Assembly: GCA_964030475.1 (NCBI GenBank)
Contig: CAXIPT010000001.1
Span: 14,084,662 to 14,148,661, forward strand
Direction of reading: 5' to 3'
Length of the DNA: 64,000 nucleotides
Source: Tethya wilhelma
Lineage: Eukaryota; Porifera; Demospongiae; Tethyida; Tethyidae
Every line of letters starts with the position of its first letter. Within the stretch, counting starts at the first letter, position 1. This document shows, in pieces, positions 1 to 13,300 of this stretch. The notes beneath the pieces are model-generated. The model saw only the letters and a list, made by a program, of their open reading frames with translations, made no database searches and was not told the DNA's origin. The position numbers and the translations under genes were made by a program.

Positions 1-129
1 TTTATAATGGGAGAATGATTACAATCTTTAGTAAAAGTATAATTTTTTACAATGTTATGTATAGACAAAAGCTTATCAAATTAACTTTCATAATCGCAAC
101 CAAAAAATGCATCATATAGCATTTATCAC

Positions 130-1030
130 TAAGATCACTATACGGGTATTTCCTGATGTCTTCTTTCAAGAAACCATTCTACCAGGAGATGGAAGAGACA
201 CCTGCCCTTCAAACCAGTTAGATCAGGGAAGATGCAAGACTCAACCGTGATTAGTACCACATGAAGTTTGCACCTTGCTATCCAAATTGTTTCAGCTTGT
301 AGAGAGGAACTATCAGTGGACAAAAGTCCATCACCATGGATGGAGAGAGAATACAACTCAATCAGATTCATGATATGGACAACTTGCAAACCCTACAATG
401 GCTATGTACCATACAGCCAGACCGAATGATATTTCCTATAAGGGTCAAATGACTTACAGTGACATAATAGCTATTGGCTACCAATTCATTTCACCATGCA
501 GATGCATGCAGATACCTGGAGTCAACCAATACTGGCACAGCAGCTAGATGATAACTAGTATGTTGATGGTCTCATGCAGTGTGACTCAAAACTGCTCCTG
601 GCTGATGATTCCTGATTCAATTGGAATACCCCCACCAGTTAAAATTTTATGTTCAGTAAATTGGACACAAAGTACAACTATATCAGTTTATCTATAGCTA
701 GTTCATATTCAGTAGATTTACAGACTAATAGTAAAACAGTATAGTTTACAGTGTGTACAACAATATAGCCTGCCTTGTTTTAAGATTGACAATCAGCATG
801 CATGCAAGTGCTTAAACTTTCAGGTCAATGAAGTGTACGTGCATCTAGGCGTGTATATATTACGAATCAGTTTCAAGGATAATGCACATGCAGAAAAACT
901 ACGCTCAATGGTAACAGCATGCAGATCATACAAGACACTGATGATTCTTGCTGAAAATTTAATATCCAGTAATACTAATTATACTTAGTTGAACAGAATT
1001 TGAGAGTTTCTAGCATATAGTGTCAGAGTA
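130..1030 (+). pseudogene. Decayed tandem copy of the secreted Cys-rich gene at 1497
   Basis: This stretch aligns by eye with the intact gene at 1497-2351 and its 3' flank. The segment near 177-270 (accaggagatggaagagaca) matches 1580-1650, the segment near 540-570 matches the 'gatgataactatgttgatgg' part, and 640-1020 matches 2345-2770. Stops and indels interrupt every frame and a large part of the middle is missing, so it cannot encode the full protein. The most likely origin is tandem duplication followed by decay. No intact start or signal peptide was found. Confidence 0.7.
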
Positions 1031-1397
1031 AAATCAATAATAATCATTGTATATAAGTATAGACCTTATCAGTACAGCATGACCATAGTAACAAAGTTTA
1101 ATATTGGAAATTTCAATGTAAGCAGTGAATACATGGGCAGCACTGCGGCACTTCAGATAATAATCACAAAACTTTCCATCTATAGAATATCATACGTTTT
1201 CCTTCTGAAAAATTAGCTATAGTTCAATATTTATGATGTAATGCTTTTTATCCCAGCAACAAAAGCTGTACACAAACCATTGGACACGCATTATTAATGA
1301 CTGCATGCAACAGAGCTCAAGAGATAATAAATATGTCAGTGTGTAATGAGCCTCTCACTGTAGACTGCATGATGCATTGTCATACGTCAAGTGCATG

Positions 1398-1404
1398 TAT
1401 AAAA
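1398..1404 (+). promoter_or_regulatory. TATA-box-like element
   Basis: TATAAAA lies 93 bases upstream of the ATG of the secreted Cys-rich gene, on the same strand. The spacing would suit a short 5' UTR. The call rests on motif and position only. Confidence 0.35.
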
Positions 1405-1496
1405 GCAAAACAAACAAATGTGATAACAGAGTATAATATAGACAATACAAGACTAAGTAAGAAAAAGAAAGCTCATTTTGGGAATCATAGGCAAAA

Positions 1497-2351
1497 ATGC
1501 ATCTGAGATTTGTATGTGTAATCCTAATATTTCCAACTGTATTCTCTCAAGTGACCCTCAGGCTCCCCATCACTATTCGACCAGGAGATGGAGGAGACAC
1601 CTGCCCTCCAAACCAGGTCAGGGAGGATGTAAGACTGAATACCAGTACCACAGTATTTCAGTACCTGCTGTCTGCAATGGTTCCAACTTGTGGAGAAGGA
1701 CTGTGGACAAAAGTAGTCTCCCTTAACATGAGAGATCCCTCACAGCAGTGTCCATCACCATGGAGAGAATACACCTCAATCAGATCATGTGGACGACCCT
1801 CAGGCAGTAGAGGCTGTGCATCAGTGGTATTTCCTACAAATTCTGAGTACAACCAAGTGTGTGGTAGAGCAATTGGCTATCAATATGCTTCACCGGATGC
1901 CTTTGGCCGTTTTATAGATCAACCAACTGGCACAGCAGATGATAACTATGTTGATGGTCTCAGTGTGACGCATGGAAGAAATCCTCGTAAACACATCTGG
2001 ACCTTTGCAGTTGGCTTACTAGAGGCCATAGCCCCACATAACCCAAATGTCTGTCCCTGTGTAGCTCCTGATGATTCCACAATTGGAGCGCCTTCACCAT
2101 CCTACGTGGGAGAAAACTACTTCTGTGAGACCGGAATCTCTGGACTTGACTGGACCTTTACTCACTATTCTGAGCCACTATGGGATGGACAGGGATGTTT
2201 GAACAGTCAGTGTTGCACATTCAACACACCACCTTGGTTCAGTGTTCAACTTCCCTCCACTAGTGAGGATATTGAGGTTCGTATTTGTGGGGACCAAGAC
2301 ACTGGTGATGAAGACACCACAGTTGAACTGCTGGAGATTTATGTTCAGTAA
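1497..2351 (+). CDS. Secreted cysteine-rich protein, uncharacterised family
   Basis: A single uninterrupted 284-codon frame. It starts with a clear signal peptide (MHLRFVCVILIFPTVFSQ, about residues 1-18). The rest is a Cys-rich ectodomain with roughly evenly spaced Cys (CPPN, PTCGEG, CPSPW, SCGRPSG, RGCASV, CGRAIG, CPCVAP, CETG, CLNSQCC, ICGD) and no transmembrane segment. Conserved-looking cores are GRAIGYQY, YVDGLSVTHG and HIWTFAVGL. It resembles uncharacterised secreted proteins of sponges and cnidarians that I know only by pattern, so no function is claimed. A decayed duplicate lies upstream (130-1030) and a short 3' fragment downstream (3060-3120). A TATA-like box lies 93 bases upstream. 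The first ATG was chosen because it opens directly into the signal peptide. Confidence 0.8.
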   Translation: MHLRFVCVILIFPTVFSQVTLRLPITIRPGDGGDTCPPNQVREDVRLNTSTTVFQYLLSAMVPTCGEGLWTKVVSLNMRDPSQQCPSPWREYTSIRSCGRPSGSRGCASVVFPTNSEYNQVCGRAIGYQYASPDAFGRFIDQPTGTADDNYVDGLSVTHGRNPRKHIWTFAVGLLEAIAPHNPNVCPCVAPDDSTIGAPSPSYVGENYFCETGISGLDWTFTHYSEPLWDGQGCLNSQCCTFNTPPWFSVQLPSTSEDIEVRICGDQDTGDEDTTVELLEIYVQ

Positions 2352-2829
2352 TTTGGACACAAAAGTACAACTATATCAGTTTATTCATAGCTAATTCATA
2401 GTGTGTGAGTAGATTTACAGACTAATAATACAACAATATAGTTTATAGTGTGTACAACAATAGCCTGCCTTGTTTTAAGATTGACAACCTGCATGCATGC
2501 ATGTGCTTAAACTTTCAGGTCAATAAAAGTATACATCTAGGCGTATATATGAATCAGTTTCAAGGACAATGTGCAGAAAAAACTGTGCTTAATGGTAACA
2601 GCATGCAGATCATCCATTTGGGCATATAAGTCTGTTTGATCAGTCGGTAAATAACAATTAGTATGGGGACTAAGACACTAATGCTAAAGAGAACACAGAA
2701 TTGCTGAAGATTTATAATAACATCCATTAGTTAATTGATCAGAATTTGAAAGTTTCTAGCATATAGTGTCACAGTAGAATTAATAATAATTATTGTTAAG
2801 TAGACATTGATTCACATGGAATCATAATA

Positions 2830-2843
2830 TATCTATCTATCTA

Positions 2844-2876
<33 letters not shown>

Positions 2877-2922
2877 TATTATAAGCAAAGTTTTGTCCTG
2901 TGTGTGTGTGTGTGTGTGTGTA
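2830..2922. repeat. AT/ATCT and GT microsatellites
   Basis: Runs of (ATCT)n and (AT)n at about 2830-2874 and (GT)n at about 2899-2921 lie in the spacer between the secreted gene and the scaffold gene. The 2352-3551 spacer otherwise holds the 3' flank duplicate, a gene fragment at 3060 and a MITE-like element at 3280. Confidence 0.85.
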
Positions 2923-3059
2923 ACGGAGGGTCACCGGAAGTAATGTGACCTCGAGCTAAAACTACTTTTTCTTTGGACTGTGAAAAATGCAAGCTATAAA
3001 AAGTGTGCCTGCAGAACTAGCTTAGATAGTAAGTTAGACTACAAGTCACTGTGCATGTG

Positions 3060-3120
3060 ATGGACAAGGGTGCACTTTTAGTCAGTGTTGCACATTCAAC
3101 ACACCACCTTGGTTCTTATA
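3060..3120 (+). pseudogene. Short fragment of the secreted Cys-rich gene
   Basis: About 55 bases (tggacaagggtgcactt, then gtcagtgttgcacattcaac) match 2185-2240 of the intact gene, the part that encodes the CLNSQCCTFNTPPWF segment. Nothing else of the gene is present nearby. It is probably a truncated duplicate. Confidence 0.6.
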
Positions 3121-3279
3121 GAACTGCATGCCTGAGAACTAAAATACATTCACAATTCAAGTCACGAATATACGTAACCAAAGCAAACAATTGAGTTACC
3201 ATCAACTTTGTGTAAAATTCTTTACACAAAGCTCAACCACAATTTATATCACAAGATGAAATACTCTACAGCACGAAAA

Positions 3280-3465
3280 TATGGCAGATTGGTGATTTTG
3301 GTAAGGATTGTCAAATATTAAATCCACCAAAACACACAGTCATTTTTGCACAGCACATACAGAATTAATGTATTGCTGCATGGGCTACTGCCAAAATAAA
3401 TCCTCCAATCATGACATTTTTGACAATTGGCCAAGTTTTATTTCCACCAATATTACGGTATTGTT
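3280..3465. mobile_element. MITE-like interspersed repeat, copy 1
   Basis: The sequence around 3286-3330 (tggcagattggtgattttgg, then taaggattgtcaaatattaa) reappears in reverse complement at 63835-63895. The far edge (ttggccaagttttatttcca, about 3427-3446) is similar in inverse sense, giving imperfect terminal inversion. No coding capacity is seen. The length and palindromic tendency fit a non-autonomous DNA element. Confidence 0.5.
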
Positions 3466-3551
3466 ACTTAAAAAAGTTGTCAGCAATAATACTCAAGTAC
3501 GACCATTATACATGATCCAGCTCATTATAAATGCATACATTGTTCACTTAC

Positions 3552-6500
3552 TTCTTCAAGCCTCCTCTTTGTCTTGTCAACAGCTTCTTCAAAACTGTCC
3601 CTCCTTTTTGACAACTGTCAAACAATTCATGTGTGGATGTGTATCAAAATATCATTAACTATATACAGTACACAAGCAGTGACTTGAGGTCATGCCTACA
3701 CCAGCAAGCTCCCGCCAATATTGCCTGCCTCCTCCCAAACCACGTGACCAATCCTGACCTCTTTATCCAAACTATACTGGGCACCAGAACTACAATTGTT
3801 TTGTATCAGTTTCGTGTCTAAGCTGAGAAAGCATCGTGTGGACCAGCTCACCGTTGACCTTGTACAACGATTCCATGAGTTATACCAATTTAGTTCTGAA
3901 GGCTAGGTGTATGAGACTCTACCATGCCAGTTTAACTTGAACTTTGACCTTACTGTTGCTTGTTCAGTAGGCTTTGCCTGAGTGAGTGTCTCTTCACCGT
4001 GACCATCAGGTGCCAGGGTGTCCTCCACAGTCTTTTCTGTGTCCATCTGGCTCGATGGAGATGCCTCACCGTCAACTGGTTCTGTCTTCTCTATATCCTC
4101 CACAACTATCAATTCCTCCTTTTGAGTGACAGCTGCATGTATCACAACAAGAAATTGCAACATAAGAATGTTGATGTAAAGACCTTATATGGAAGCAACT
4201 ATGCACACACCTACATAGATATAGTCGGTCAGAGTGAGCAATATTTAGCATTTATGTTAAACAAAGATCATAATAATAGGATATACATGCATGCTAATGG
4301 AGCTAAATTCCATACGCATTGAAAAGTCCGTCCAGTTTGACCATCCATGTCTTGAATTAGAATAACGTGTAGTATGATAAACAAAGTGCATGTGAGCTCT
4401 ACAGATTCTTTATATAAAATATTAATGTCACAGAATACAAAGACAAGAGGAGCATTAATTAGAAGTATTGCTTTGTATGGTAAGTTTGCTTCTCCAAGTT
4501 CCAAAAAGAGCATTGAAGTGCTTTTATTATGTTATTCGGGTTGGAGAGCCGCATGTTCATTATTCACACAAAAGCAAGTGCCAACTCATGAGATAGTTTC
4601 AGTGGTTAGGAAGAAAAAACTTCGTGTTCAGGGTTACCGTATAGGATAATTAATAGTGAAAAATTCATACTGGTCAATATTTGAGACATTACTTGTTCTG
4701 GCAAGAATTAAACATTAATAAGTGTGTTCTCTTTCATTCTGTACCTAGGAGTTAGTAGAAATTTCTTGCTATTGACCAATCTAAAAAAAATGCCTAGCCA
4801 GATATCACAATGTACACATATAGCTCGAAAATACGTTGACTTTTTTCTGAAGATTACTGAGATGCTAGGCTACATTGGATACCATATATATTTTCACAGC
4901 AGTTGTACAGATTGGGTCAAGTATGAAGTGTTTTAACTGCTAAAGTGTACTATATTGGTATGTTAACTCACCACCAGTTGGTGGAGCTTCTCCATCTTCA
5001 TCTGCCACACTTTGTGTCTTGCCCTGTCCATTAGCATCCTGCACTGTGACAACAATCCCAGCTGCCTTCAGTGATGAATGTGCTGGGGCTGGTTTCCCTC
5101 TAGAAACCTTCCTGTAACCATACACAACACATACTGTAAATGGACTTTTTTTTCTCACATAATATTTTTGGCAAAGTTTCAATTATTGTGGCATATATTG
5201 CCATTCAATGGAAATACATGTAGGCTAAACTTATTATGTCATCAAAGGTTAATGTTGACTATATTATATATAGAGTAATATTGTTGTTCAGACAGTACAC
5301 TTGTACAGTTAGAACTCAACTAGATATTTTGCTAGAGATTGAGGTCAAAAATTTCTCTATCTATAGTATATACACTAGTTGCAAACATAATACTTACTGC
5401 AGTGTTTTCTCAAAGTATCTGGCAGAGATACTGAGCCGTGGGTCAGGTACCTGGAGGTGTGAGGAGCGGAAGAAGTCCTCCACACTCTCCAGGCTCTTGA
5501 AGTTGGTCTTCAAGAACAGGGTCTCCTCTGGGTCCTGAAGGGCAAAGTCCTTATTGGCAGTGGGAGGAGAATCCTCTGGAGACTGAGAAGAGGTTGTGTC
5601 TCCATCATCTTCAGGAGCAAGATTAGAGTGAGAAGAAGAGAAACTAATCAAAAAATCTTTTTTTCAATATAATTACTTACCATCTCCATAATCATCATTT
5701 GATGGACGCCTCTTCTTAGTCGGCGTGGTTACACTAAATAGACTGTGAAATTCACACAAAACAAAGTTTAGCTTCCCTCTTTACTATCTATGGTTTGACA
5801 CAGTACGAAATAGAGCCATTCCTCTAGCTCTTACCTGGGATCAAGGGCCACATCAGCTATGCTGCTACTAGGATAGATGACTTCTTCTTGGTCCGAGTCT
5901 TCAGGTGATTCCTCGGGAGTACCTACACTTGTACGATCTGTGTCTTCATCCTGAGTGTGAGAGAGAAAGTATATTATCAAGATAAAATAATGACAATGAT
6001 GGTGGTAATGGTACGGAATATCTTTGTTATGTCTGAAGATGCGAGTACTGTACCTGCTCTTCAGTTTCTTTGGCTAACTTCACTGCTAAATCTTTAGTCT
6101 CTGTGTCAGAATCTATATAATATGTATATGCCATGAAATGAAGGTCAGTAGGAAGACTTACATCAAAAACCACACTACGACTTACTGTAATATTATGTAA
6201 TGTGACACTCATTATAAAGTACAATCATACATGTATACCTTCTTCATGGGGTGCAGAATCCAGTTCATCTTGTCCACCAACAATCTGTAGAACAATTAAG
6301 GGACATGCATTGTACATGCACAGTATTTACTTCACAACTTTCATAATTTCTTGTCCTAGAAGATATGTATACACTATAAATTGGGCATCTGTCTCATGTA
6401 TATAAATTTGTAGGTACTAATAATAATGCATGTGCCATTGCAGAGTACCTGTTCAGGAACTTTTGATGCTGGCATATTAGTAGTAGAATCTACATTACAC

Positions 6501-9174
6501 AATAGGTCAAATATTAAATCATTGTCAGGAGAGCATTTAGTAACAGATATACCTTTTACTTCAGAGGCAAATTTGATTTCACCCTCTTCAGCTACTCTCT
6601 GCAAGCAAGAATAAAACAAAAACACATCTCTAAAAACATTTACCAAAATTAGCCTCTAATTTTGGAATAGGTCATTACATCTACATACATGCAATCATGG
6701 GCTTTGTCTGAACGTACAGCAATTGATACATGTGCCTATTACATGAATAATTTGGCAAAGCACGAGATTATTTGGACTAAATTTGACATAACATGTATAT
6801 ATTGTCACTAGGTACACCAAGTGTTGTATACTGGACCTCCTAGTAAACTTTATTACAACTAAATTGTGTGGCTTACCTCAGCCCACTTCCCTTTCACTGA
6901 CACTGTTGGCTGACTGTGACTCTCGATAGAGGCTTTCTTCTTGGGAGTGACCGTCACAGCAATGCTCGGTCGTGACAAGACCTGCTTCTGTGCCCAGGCT
7001 GGTAGGAGGCTGAAACGAAAATCATAGTCTGGAGAGTGTTGCTCTACAGGAGGGAGAAACTTGTGTAATAATTATTGCAAAACAAAACATATCTAAATTC
7101 ATAGGCTAGAATTATATCATTTTAACAACCTGAGTGATAAATCAGTTAGTCAGTTAACCAGCAATATCCCAGTACTTTAAAAACTTATTTACATACTACA
7201 TTGTGCCTTTTTCAGGTAATACAAAACTAAAAACTGCATGGATAGCCTCACACTCAGGCTCTCCCCTTTGACCTTTCACTCACGACATACTGGCACTACA
7301 AGTCAACATGTACTTCCACAAACAGACACATGGGTGTACCAGAAGCACCTACGTACAAACGCATGCATGTACTCTGATAGGTACCTTCACAAGATTCTGT
7401 TTGATTCTGACCAGACGAGTGTGCAACGGAGTAGGTCTCTCTTGACTTGACTGGACTGGGGACAGAGGGAGGAATGGGTCTTCCCATCTCTACCAACCGA
7501 TCGTACATAGTCTTTGGAGAAAGAGAGACAATGGCACAGTAAGGAGAGAGTGATCCTTAGGGTTCTCTCTCTCTCTCTTGATGACAGCATACCTGTGTTA
7601 ATTCCTTTGATAGTCTCCAGACAAATATACAACTAAGAAGAAGAGGACATAAATACATGCACCACAGAGGGGCACCGTGTAAGTCTTAGATTTCTTACTT
7701 ATATACATATATGCATGCTCTCATTGTGATCATACCTATCTCCAGAGACAGTATAGAGGTACTTGCAGTCATGAGAGAACACCACTTGTGTTACCACCTC
7801 TGAAAAACACAAAGGATTCAAAATGGTAAGTAATTGGAACAGAACGTTTACTGTGTAATACTGAGTAGAGAAAACCTAACATGACTGCATGTTTTACCTG
7901 AGTGCCCAGAGAGTTTGGCTATGCACTCTCCAGAGTAGATGTCAAAGAGAAGGACAGTCTTATCAGCACTACTAGCAGCTGCATACAGTCCAGAGAGATC
8001 CAGGGAGACCTAATGGAGGAAGAGGGACAAGAACAAAAAGAAGAAGATAATATTATAATGTACAAACCATTGTTAACATGTAGAGTATACATGGGCTTGC
8101 ATATTTACCTTTATAAGTGATCCATCATCTCCGGTGGATGCTTTGATTATTGATCGCTGCTTACCGTTAGACACCTGGTACAATCTAATGAAGTGAGATT
8201 AAAAATAAAAATAAAAAAAACTCACGGCCATTAGCTTTGCATGGAGATAACTTATTGTCCTGACCTGAGATTTCTGTCCTGTCCTGCAGTGACTAGATGC
8301 TTGCCGAGGACGTCTAGATCCATGTCGTAGATAGCTGCTTTACCAACAATGTGGTTGGACCGTTGAAACATTGGCTCATCAGTCATCTATATAATTAGAG
8401 ATCAAGACAGTTTAGTGGGCTATGACAGTACACAATATTCTATAGAAGAGTGAATGGACACAGACTACATCTGGACAATGATCATCTAAGGAAAAGGCTA
8501 TATCCTTAAAAAAGAAAGGGCATGCTACTCAAATTCATGAGAATCAAATGCTCACTTTAGTAATTGTTCTACAAAAGTGTCCTTCAGAAGACCATTAAAT
8601 TTTATACATTTGTTTGTGAATTTATAAGCCACCGGCATACCTTCTCCATTGTATGGAAAATGATTGATTTGTCTGCTCCAGAGCTGAGCAACTGTATCCT
8701 GTCTTTGGTTGCCTTAAACTTGACAGTTGTCACTGAGGCAGAATGATCAGGGATGGACTGAATGGGTTGGTACTCTTTGTCTTGAGCTGTGAAGATGTGC
8801 ACCATTCTGTCACGGCTTGCTGTGGCTAGAAACTGGGTGTCTACGTAAGATGAAAAGAAAGTTTTTCAAAGGTAAAATTTTGACTCAACTCTGGTTTTAA
8901 ATGTAATTTAGAAACTAACAACATAGCTGGTGAAGAAAGGAAGGGTCTACCATTTTTAAATTAGTACATATGCATATGCAAGTATTCCATAAAACGTGAA
9001 AGATTGTAAGGATATTTCTTTCCTAGCAAACCCTGATGTCAACAAGCTAACAAAAACAAGATGGAAGCTAGGACTGACCTTGTAGCTTGGGTGAGTAGGC
9101 CACTGAGAGGATCTCAGAGTCATGAGCTACTTCCTCATAGATCTTATCCATGAACTGCAGATCGTGAACTCTAC

Positions 9175-9205
<31 letters not shown>

Positions 9206-10324
9206 TATATGTACAGAAACAGAGAAACATCAAACACAAAGGAAATAAAAAGGAAAAAATAATTCTGACCTGATGTTCCCAAGTCTGTCTCCCAGAGCAA
9301 TGTGCTGCCCAGTGGGACTGATATCAATGCACCTCACTCCTCTAGTGCTGTCTGCCACGGCAGTGGCATCACCCGGGATTGTACTTGGGTCTTTCAGACA
9401 GCTGAGGTCTGATGGATTTGAGTAGATCACTCTTATGAGCTCCTTATGTGTGACATGTGAATAATGAATATTATAATACAAGACCAAATCTGTTTTTGGT
9501 GCTCACTAGTGCCTTGCTCCCAAACTACTCCCTTGCCTGCTTATTAACCCTTGGCACGTGCATGCGCAGCAAGGGTTACGGTAGTCGTTTTGTATGTCTG
9601 TCTGCCATCTGTCTGTCTGACAGATTTTTTTGTGCACTCTATATCTCAAGAATGGAAGGCCCAGTCTTCAAAAGCGGCATACCAAAGTAAAATAATTGAT
9701 ATTATCTAAAAAAATTACATGTAGCAGTCAACAAAACCTTATGGATGTTGATATTATTACCAGTGGGTCATTCCATTTCAATTCAACAACATTTCACAAG
9801 TGACCTGCTTGAAATTTCACCAAACTCAGTACATTAATTTTGTAGTGCATAATAAGGCATTATTCAGAATATTAGTGCGACTCAGAAGTGGAAGTGGTTT
9901 TGGTGATGTCACTAGTGGCTTTAGTGTGTTGATATAATGTTACCAGAGGATGTTGGCCCTCAGCCTATACTCATATATGGGAAGAATAAATATAACCTTG
10001 TGAACCTGACTTTGAGGGCAGGGAAGCTTCCTCCCCACACTTTGCAATAAAAACATGCATGCAGGGAGGGCCTTGTTTACAAAGAAGGCACAAGAACTAA
10101 CAAGTTTTTCACGACATGGATGAATGGTTGGGCACATTTGTCACTGCAGTAGCTCTCCTGTGTTACATATCTGTACAAGGTTAGTATAATAAAATTTACT
10201 ACAAATTAACAAAGAGGGACAGTGGAAGTTTAGTTTTGGTAGATGATGTAATAAGATACTGGATGCTCATTGCTGAAACAGGACAGTCTTTGTGTGTGTG
10301 CATGTATGCGTGCGTGCGTGCGTG

Positions 10325-10367
<43 letters not shown>

Positions 10368-13300
10368 TTGACAAGGATGCAAATATCATCAGCCTAGGCA
10401 AGTTGCAAAGCCAATCACATGACAGGGATTTTAATTTGAGGGTTTGACAGTCAAAGTTCAAATCGTCAAATTTCAATATTTTGCATGGCTACCGTAAAGG
10501 CATGCACTATGTGAATGCACAAATCGTCAAATTTAAATTTATCAATATTGTTATACACACTGCAAAGCAAACAGTCAATATTTCTAGCAATACGGTGTTA
10601 GTTTTAGTTTCAGAGGAGAAAATTATGCAGATTTGTGCCTAACTATGAACTCTGCTAAAGTTTTCTCTCTCAAAGTTCTCTGTTACGTAGGTATATGTAC
10701 TGAGCCAGCAAAGGGTCTGAATAGACACTTGCATGTTGGACCTCCTTTGCATGTATTACATTGTGGTAACATGCTAAGCCTCAAGCAAGCCTTGGCATAC
10801 CAGGATACTTGATTAAAATTTCTGTGACATGCCCATGCATAACGAATCTTTAACATTAGTTGTACATCCTAACTATACACAGAAGGATCTGCAACTATTT
10901 TATCGTTCAACTATGTTGGTGTTGCTTGTCCCCAAGAGCAGATGGTCTTCACTTGCAGTATCACTGGGAATGGTTTAACATGGACTGCCATGCAAACTTC
11001 AAACTCTGGAACTGTGCAATCCACGCATACTATTCAAAGTAATATACCTGCAACTGGAACACTTAACCTTCCTGGTATTGCTGTGTTCACAGTGGCTGCC
11101 ACCAACAGACCTCCTAACTATATCTCCACTCTATCAACCACTGCCACAAGCAGACTGGAAGGAGTGAGAGTGAGGTGTATGGATCTTAACAATGGGGTGT
11201 CTGATGAGACAACAATACACATTGCAAGTAGGTCATAAATATGATAAATAGTAAGCAGCAGCTAGACTGGCCATTTAAATTGTATCTATATAGCTCTTCC
11301 GTCAATGCCTACAAGCCTACGAATCACTAACACTCAGAATGGAACAGAGTCCTCCCTAGTGACCTTCCGATGGGATCCTCCTTCAGACAATGGTGGAGAT
11401 GAGGTGGACAGCTACACCCTGACTGGGACTGGAGGCATCAACAGGAGTGGTATCACTGGCACCACTGCTTCTCTCAGTCTTGCATACAACACTGAGTACT
11501 CTGTGAGAGTCTCGGCTGTCAACTGTGCTGGTAGTGGACCACAGGCAGTAGAATCATTCACATTGACCAGAGGTAAAATACGATAGTACATCATTAAAAA
11601 AAGTATTAGAGTGTTGTCCAGTAATGCCATGGGATATCCTGGGATTATCCTGGGATAAGTTACTAAAAAAACTTAGAAAATGTTTCAAAGAACTGTAAAA
11701 AATATTTTTGACAAAGAAAGAAAGAATATAGCACCTAACAAGACTAGAACCATGTACCACACATTCTAAAGCTGATCTACTTACTCCCTAAGCCACCATG
11801 CTGCTCCTGCCATTTCCCCAATTTTTCTCCTTAGTCATGAGAATTCCTAATCATAATATCATGCCTATATATAATCCCTAGCCCCTAGCACTAGCCATAC
11901 CCACCCCTATTCCTGGCCCTAGCCCTAGCGCTAACCCTAGTCCTAGCCACTATCCTCAGCCCGAATTATCCGCTAGCCACATAGATGGAGGTCGAATTAA
12001 CAAAGAGGGACTGTGGAAGTTTAGTTTTGGTAGATGATGTAATACTGGGTGCTCATTGCTGAAACAGGACAGTCATTGTGTGGCCTAGGCAAGTTGCAAA
12101 GCCAATCGCATGACGGGAATTTTAATTTGAGCGTTTGACAGTCAAAGTTCAAATCGTCAAATTTCAACATTTTGCATGGCTACTGTAAAGGCATGCACTA
12201 TGTAAATGCACAAATCATCAAATTAAATTTATCAATATTGTTATACACACTGCAAAGCAAACAGTCAATATTTCTAGCAGTACGGTGTTAGTTTTAGTTT
12301 CAGAGGAGAAAATTATGCAGATTTGTGCCTAACTATGAAATCTGCTAAAGTTTTCTCTCTCAAAGTTCTCTGCTACGTAGGTATATGTACTGAGCCAGCA
12401 AAGGGTCTGAATAGACACTTGCATGTTGGACTTCCTTTGCATATATTACATTGTGGTAACATGCTAAGCCTCAAGCAAGCCTTGGCATACCAGGATACTT
12501 GACCAAAATTTCTGTGACTTGTCCATGCATAATGAATCTTTAACATACATCCTAACTATACACAGAAGGATCTGCAACTATTTTATCGTTCAACTATGTT
12601 GGTGTTGCTTGTCCCCAAGAGCAGGTGGTCTTCACTTGCAGTATCACTGGGAATGGTTTAACATGGACTGCCATGCAAACTTCAAACTTCGGAACTGTGC
12701 AATCCACGCATACTATTCAAAGTAATATACCTGCAACTGGAACACTTAACCTTCCTGGTATTGCTGTGTTCACAGTGGCTGCCACCAACAGACCTCCTAA
12801 CTATATCTCCACTCTATCAACCACTGCCACAAGCAGATTGGAAGGAGTGAGAGTGAGGTGTATGGATCTTAACAATGGGGTGTCTGATGAGACAACAATA
12901 CACATTGCAAGTAGGTCATAAATATGATAAATAGTAAGCAGCAGACTGGGCATTTCAAATTGTATCTATATAGCTCTTCCGTCAATGCCTACAAGCCTAC
13001 GGATCACTAACACTCAGAATGGAACAGAGTCCTCCCTAGTGACCTTCCGATGGGATCCTCCTTCAGACAATGGTGGAGATGAGGTGGACAGCTACACCCT
13101 GACTGGGACTGGTGGCATCAACAGGAGTGGTATCACTGGCACCACTACTTCACTCAGTCTCGCATACAACACCGAGTACTCTGTGAAAGTGTCAGCTGCC
13201 AACTGTGTTGGTAGTGGACCACAGGCAGTAGAATCATTTACATTGACGAGAGGTAAAATACGATTGTACATCATAATTAGAACTATTCCAAGTATTGCTT

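Noticed and set aside
1297..1506. Short open stretch upstream of the secreted gene
   Set aside because: No domain; it overlaps the presumed promoter and 5' UTR of the gene at 1497.
3800..3885. Minus-strand reading MESLYKVNGELVHTMLSQLR as a scaffold-gene C-terminal exon
   Set aside because: A stop lies just upstream in frame and there is no AG acceptor between it and the Met.
3800..3903. Plus-strand open stretch with a helical look (VSKLRKHRVDQLTVDLVQRF)
   Set aside because: No start, no acceptor and no partner exon; it overlaps the end region of the minus-strand scaffold gene.
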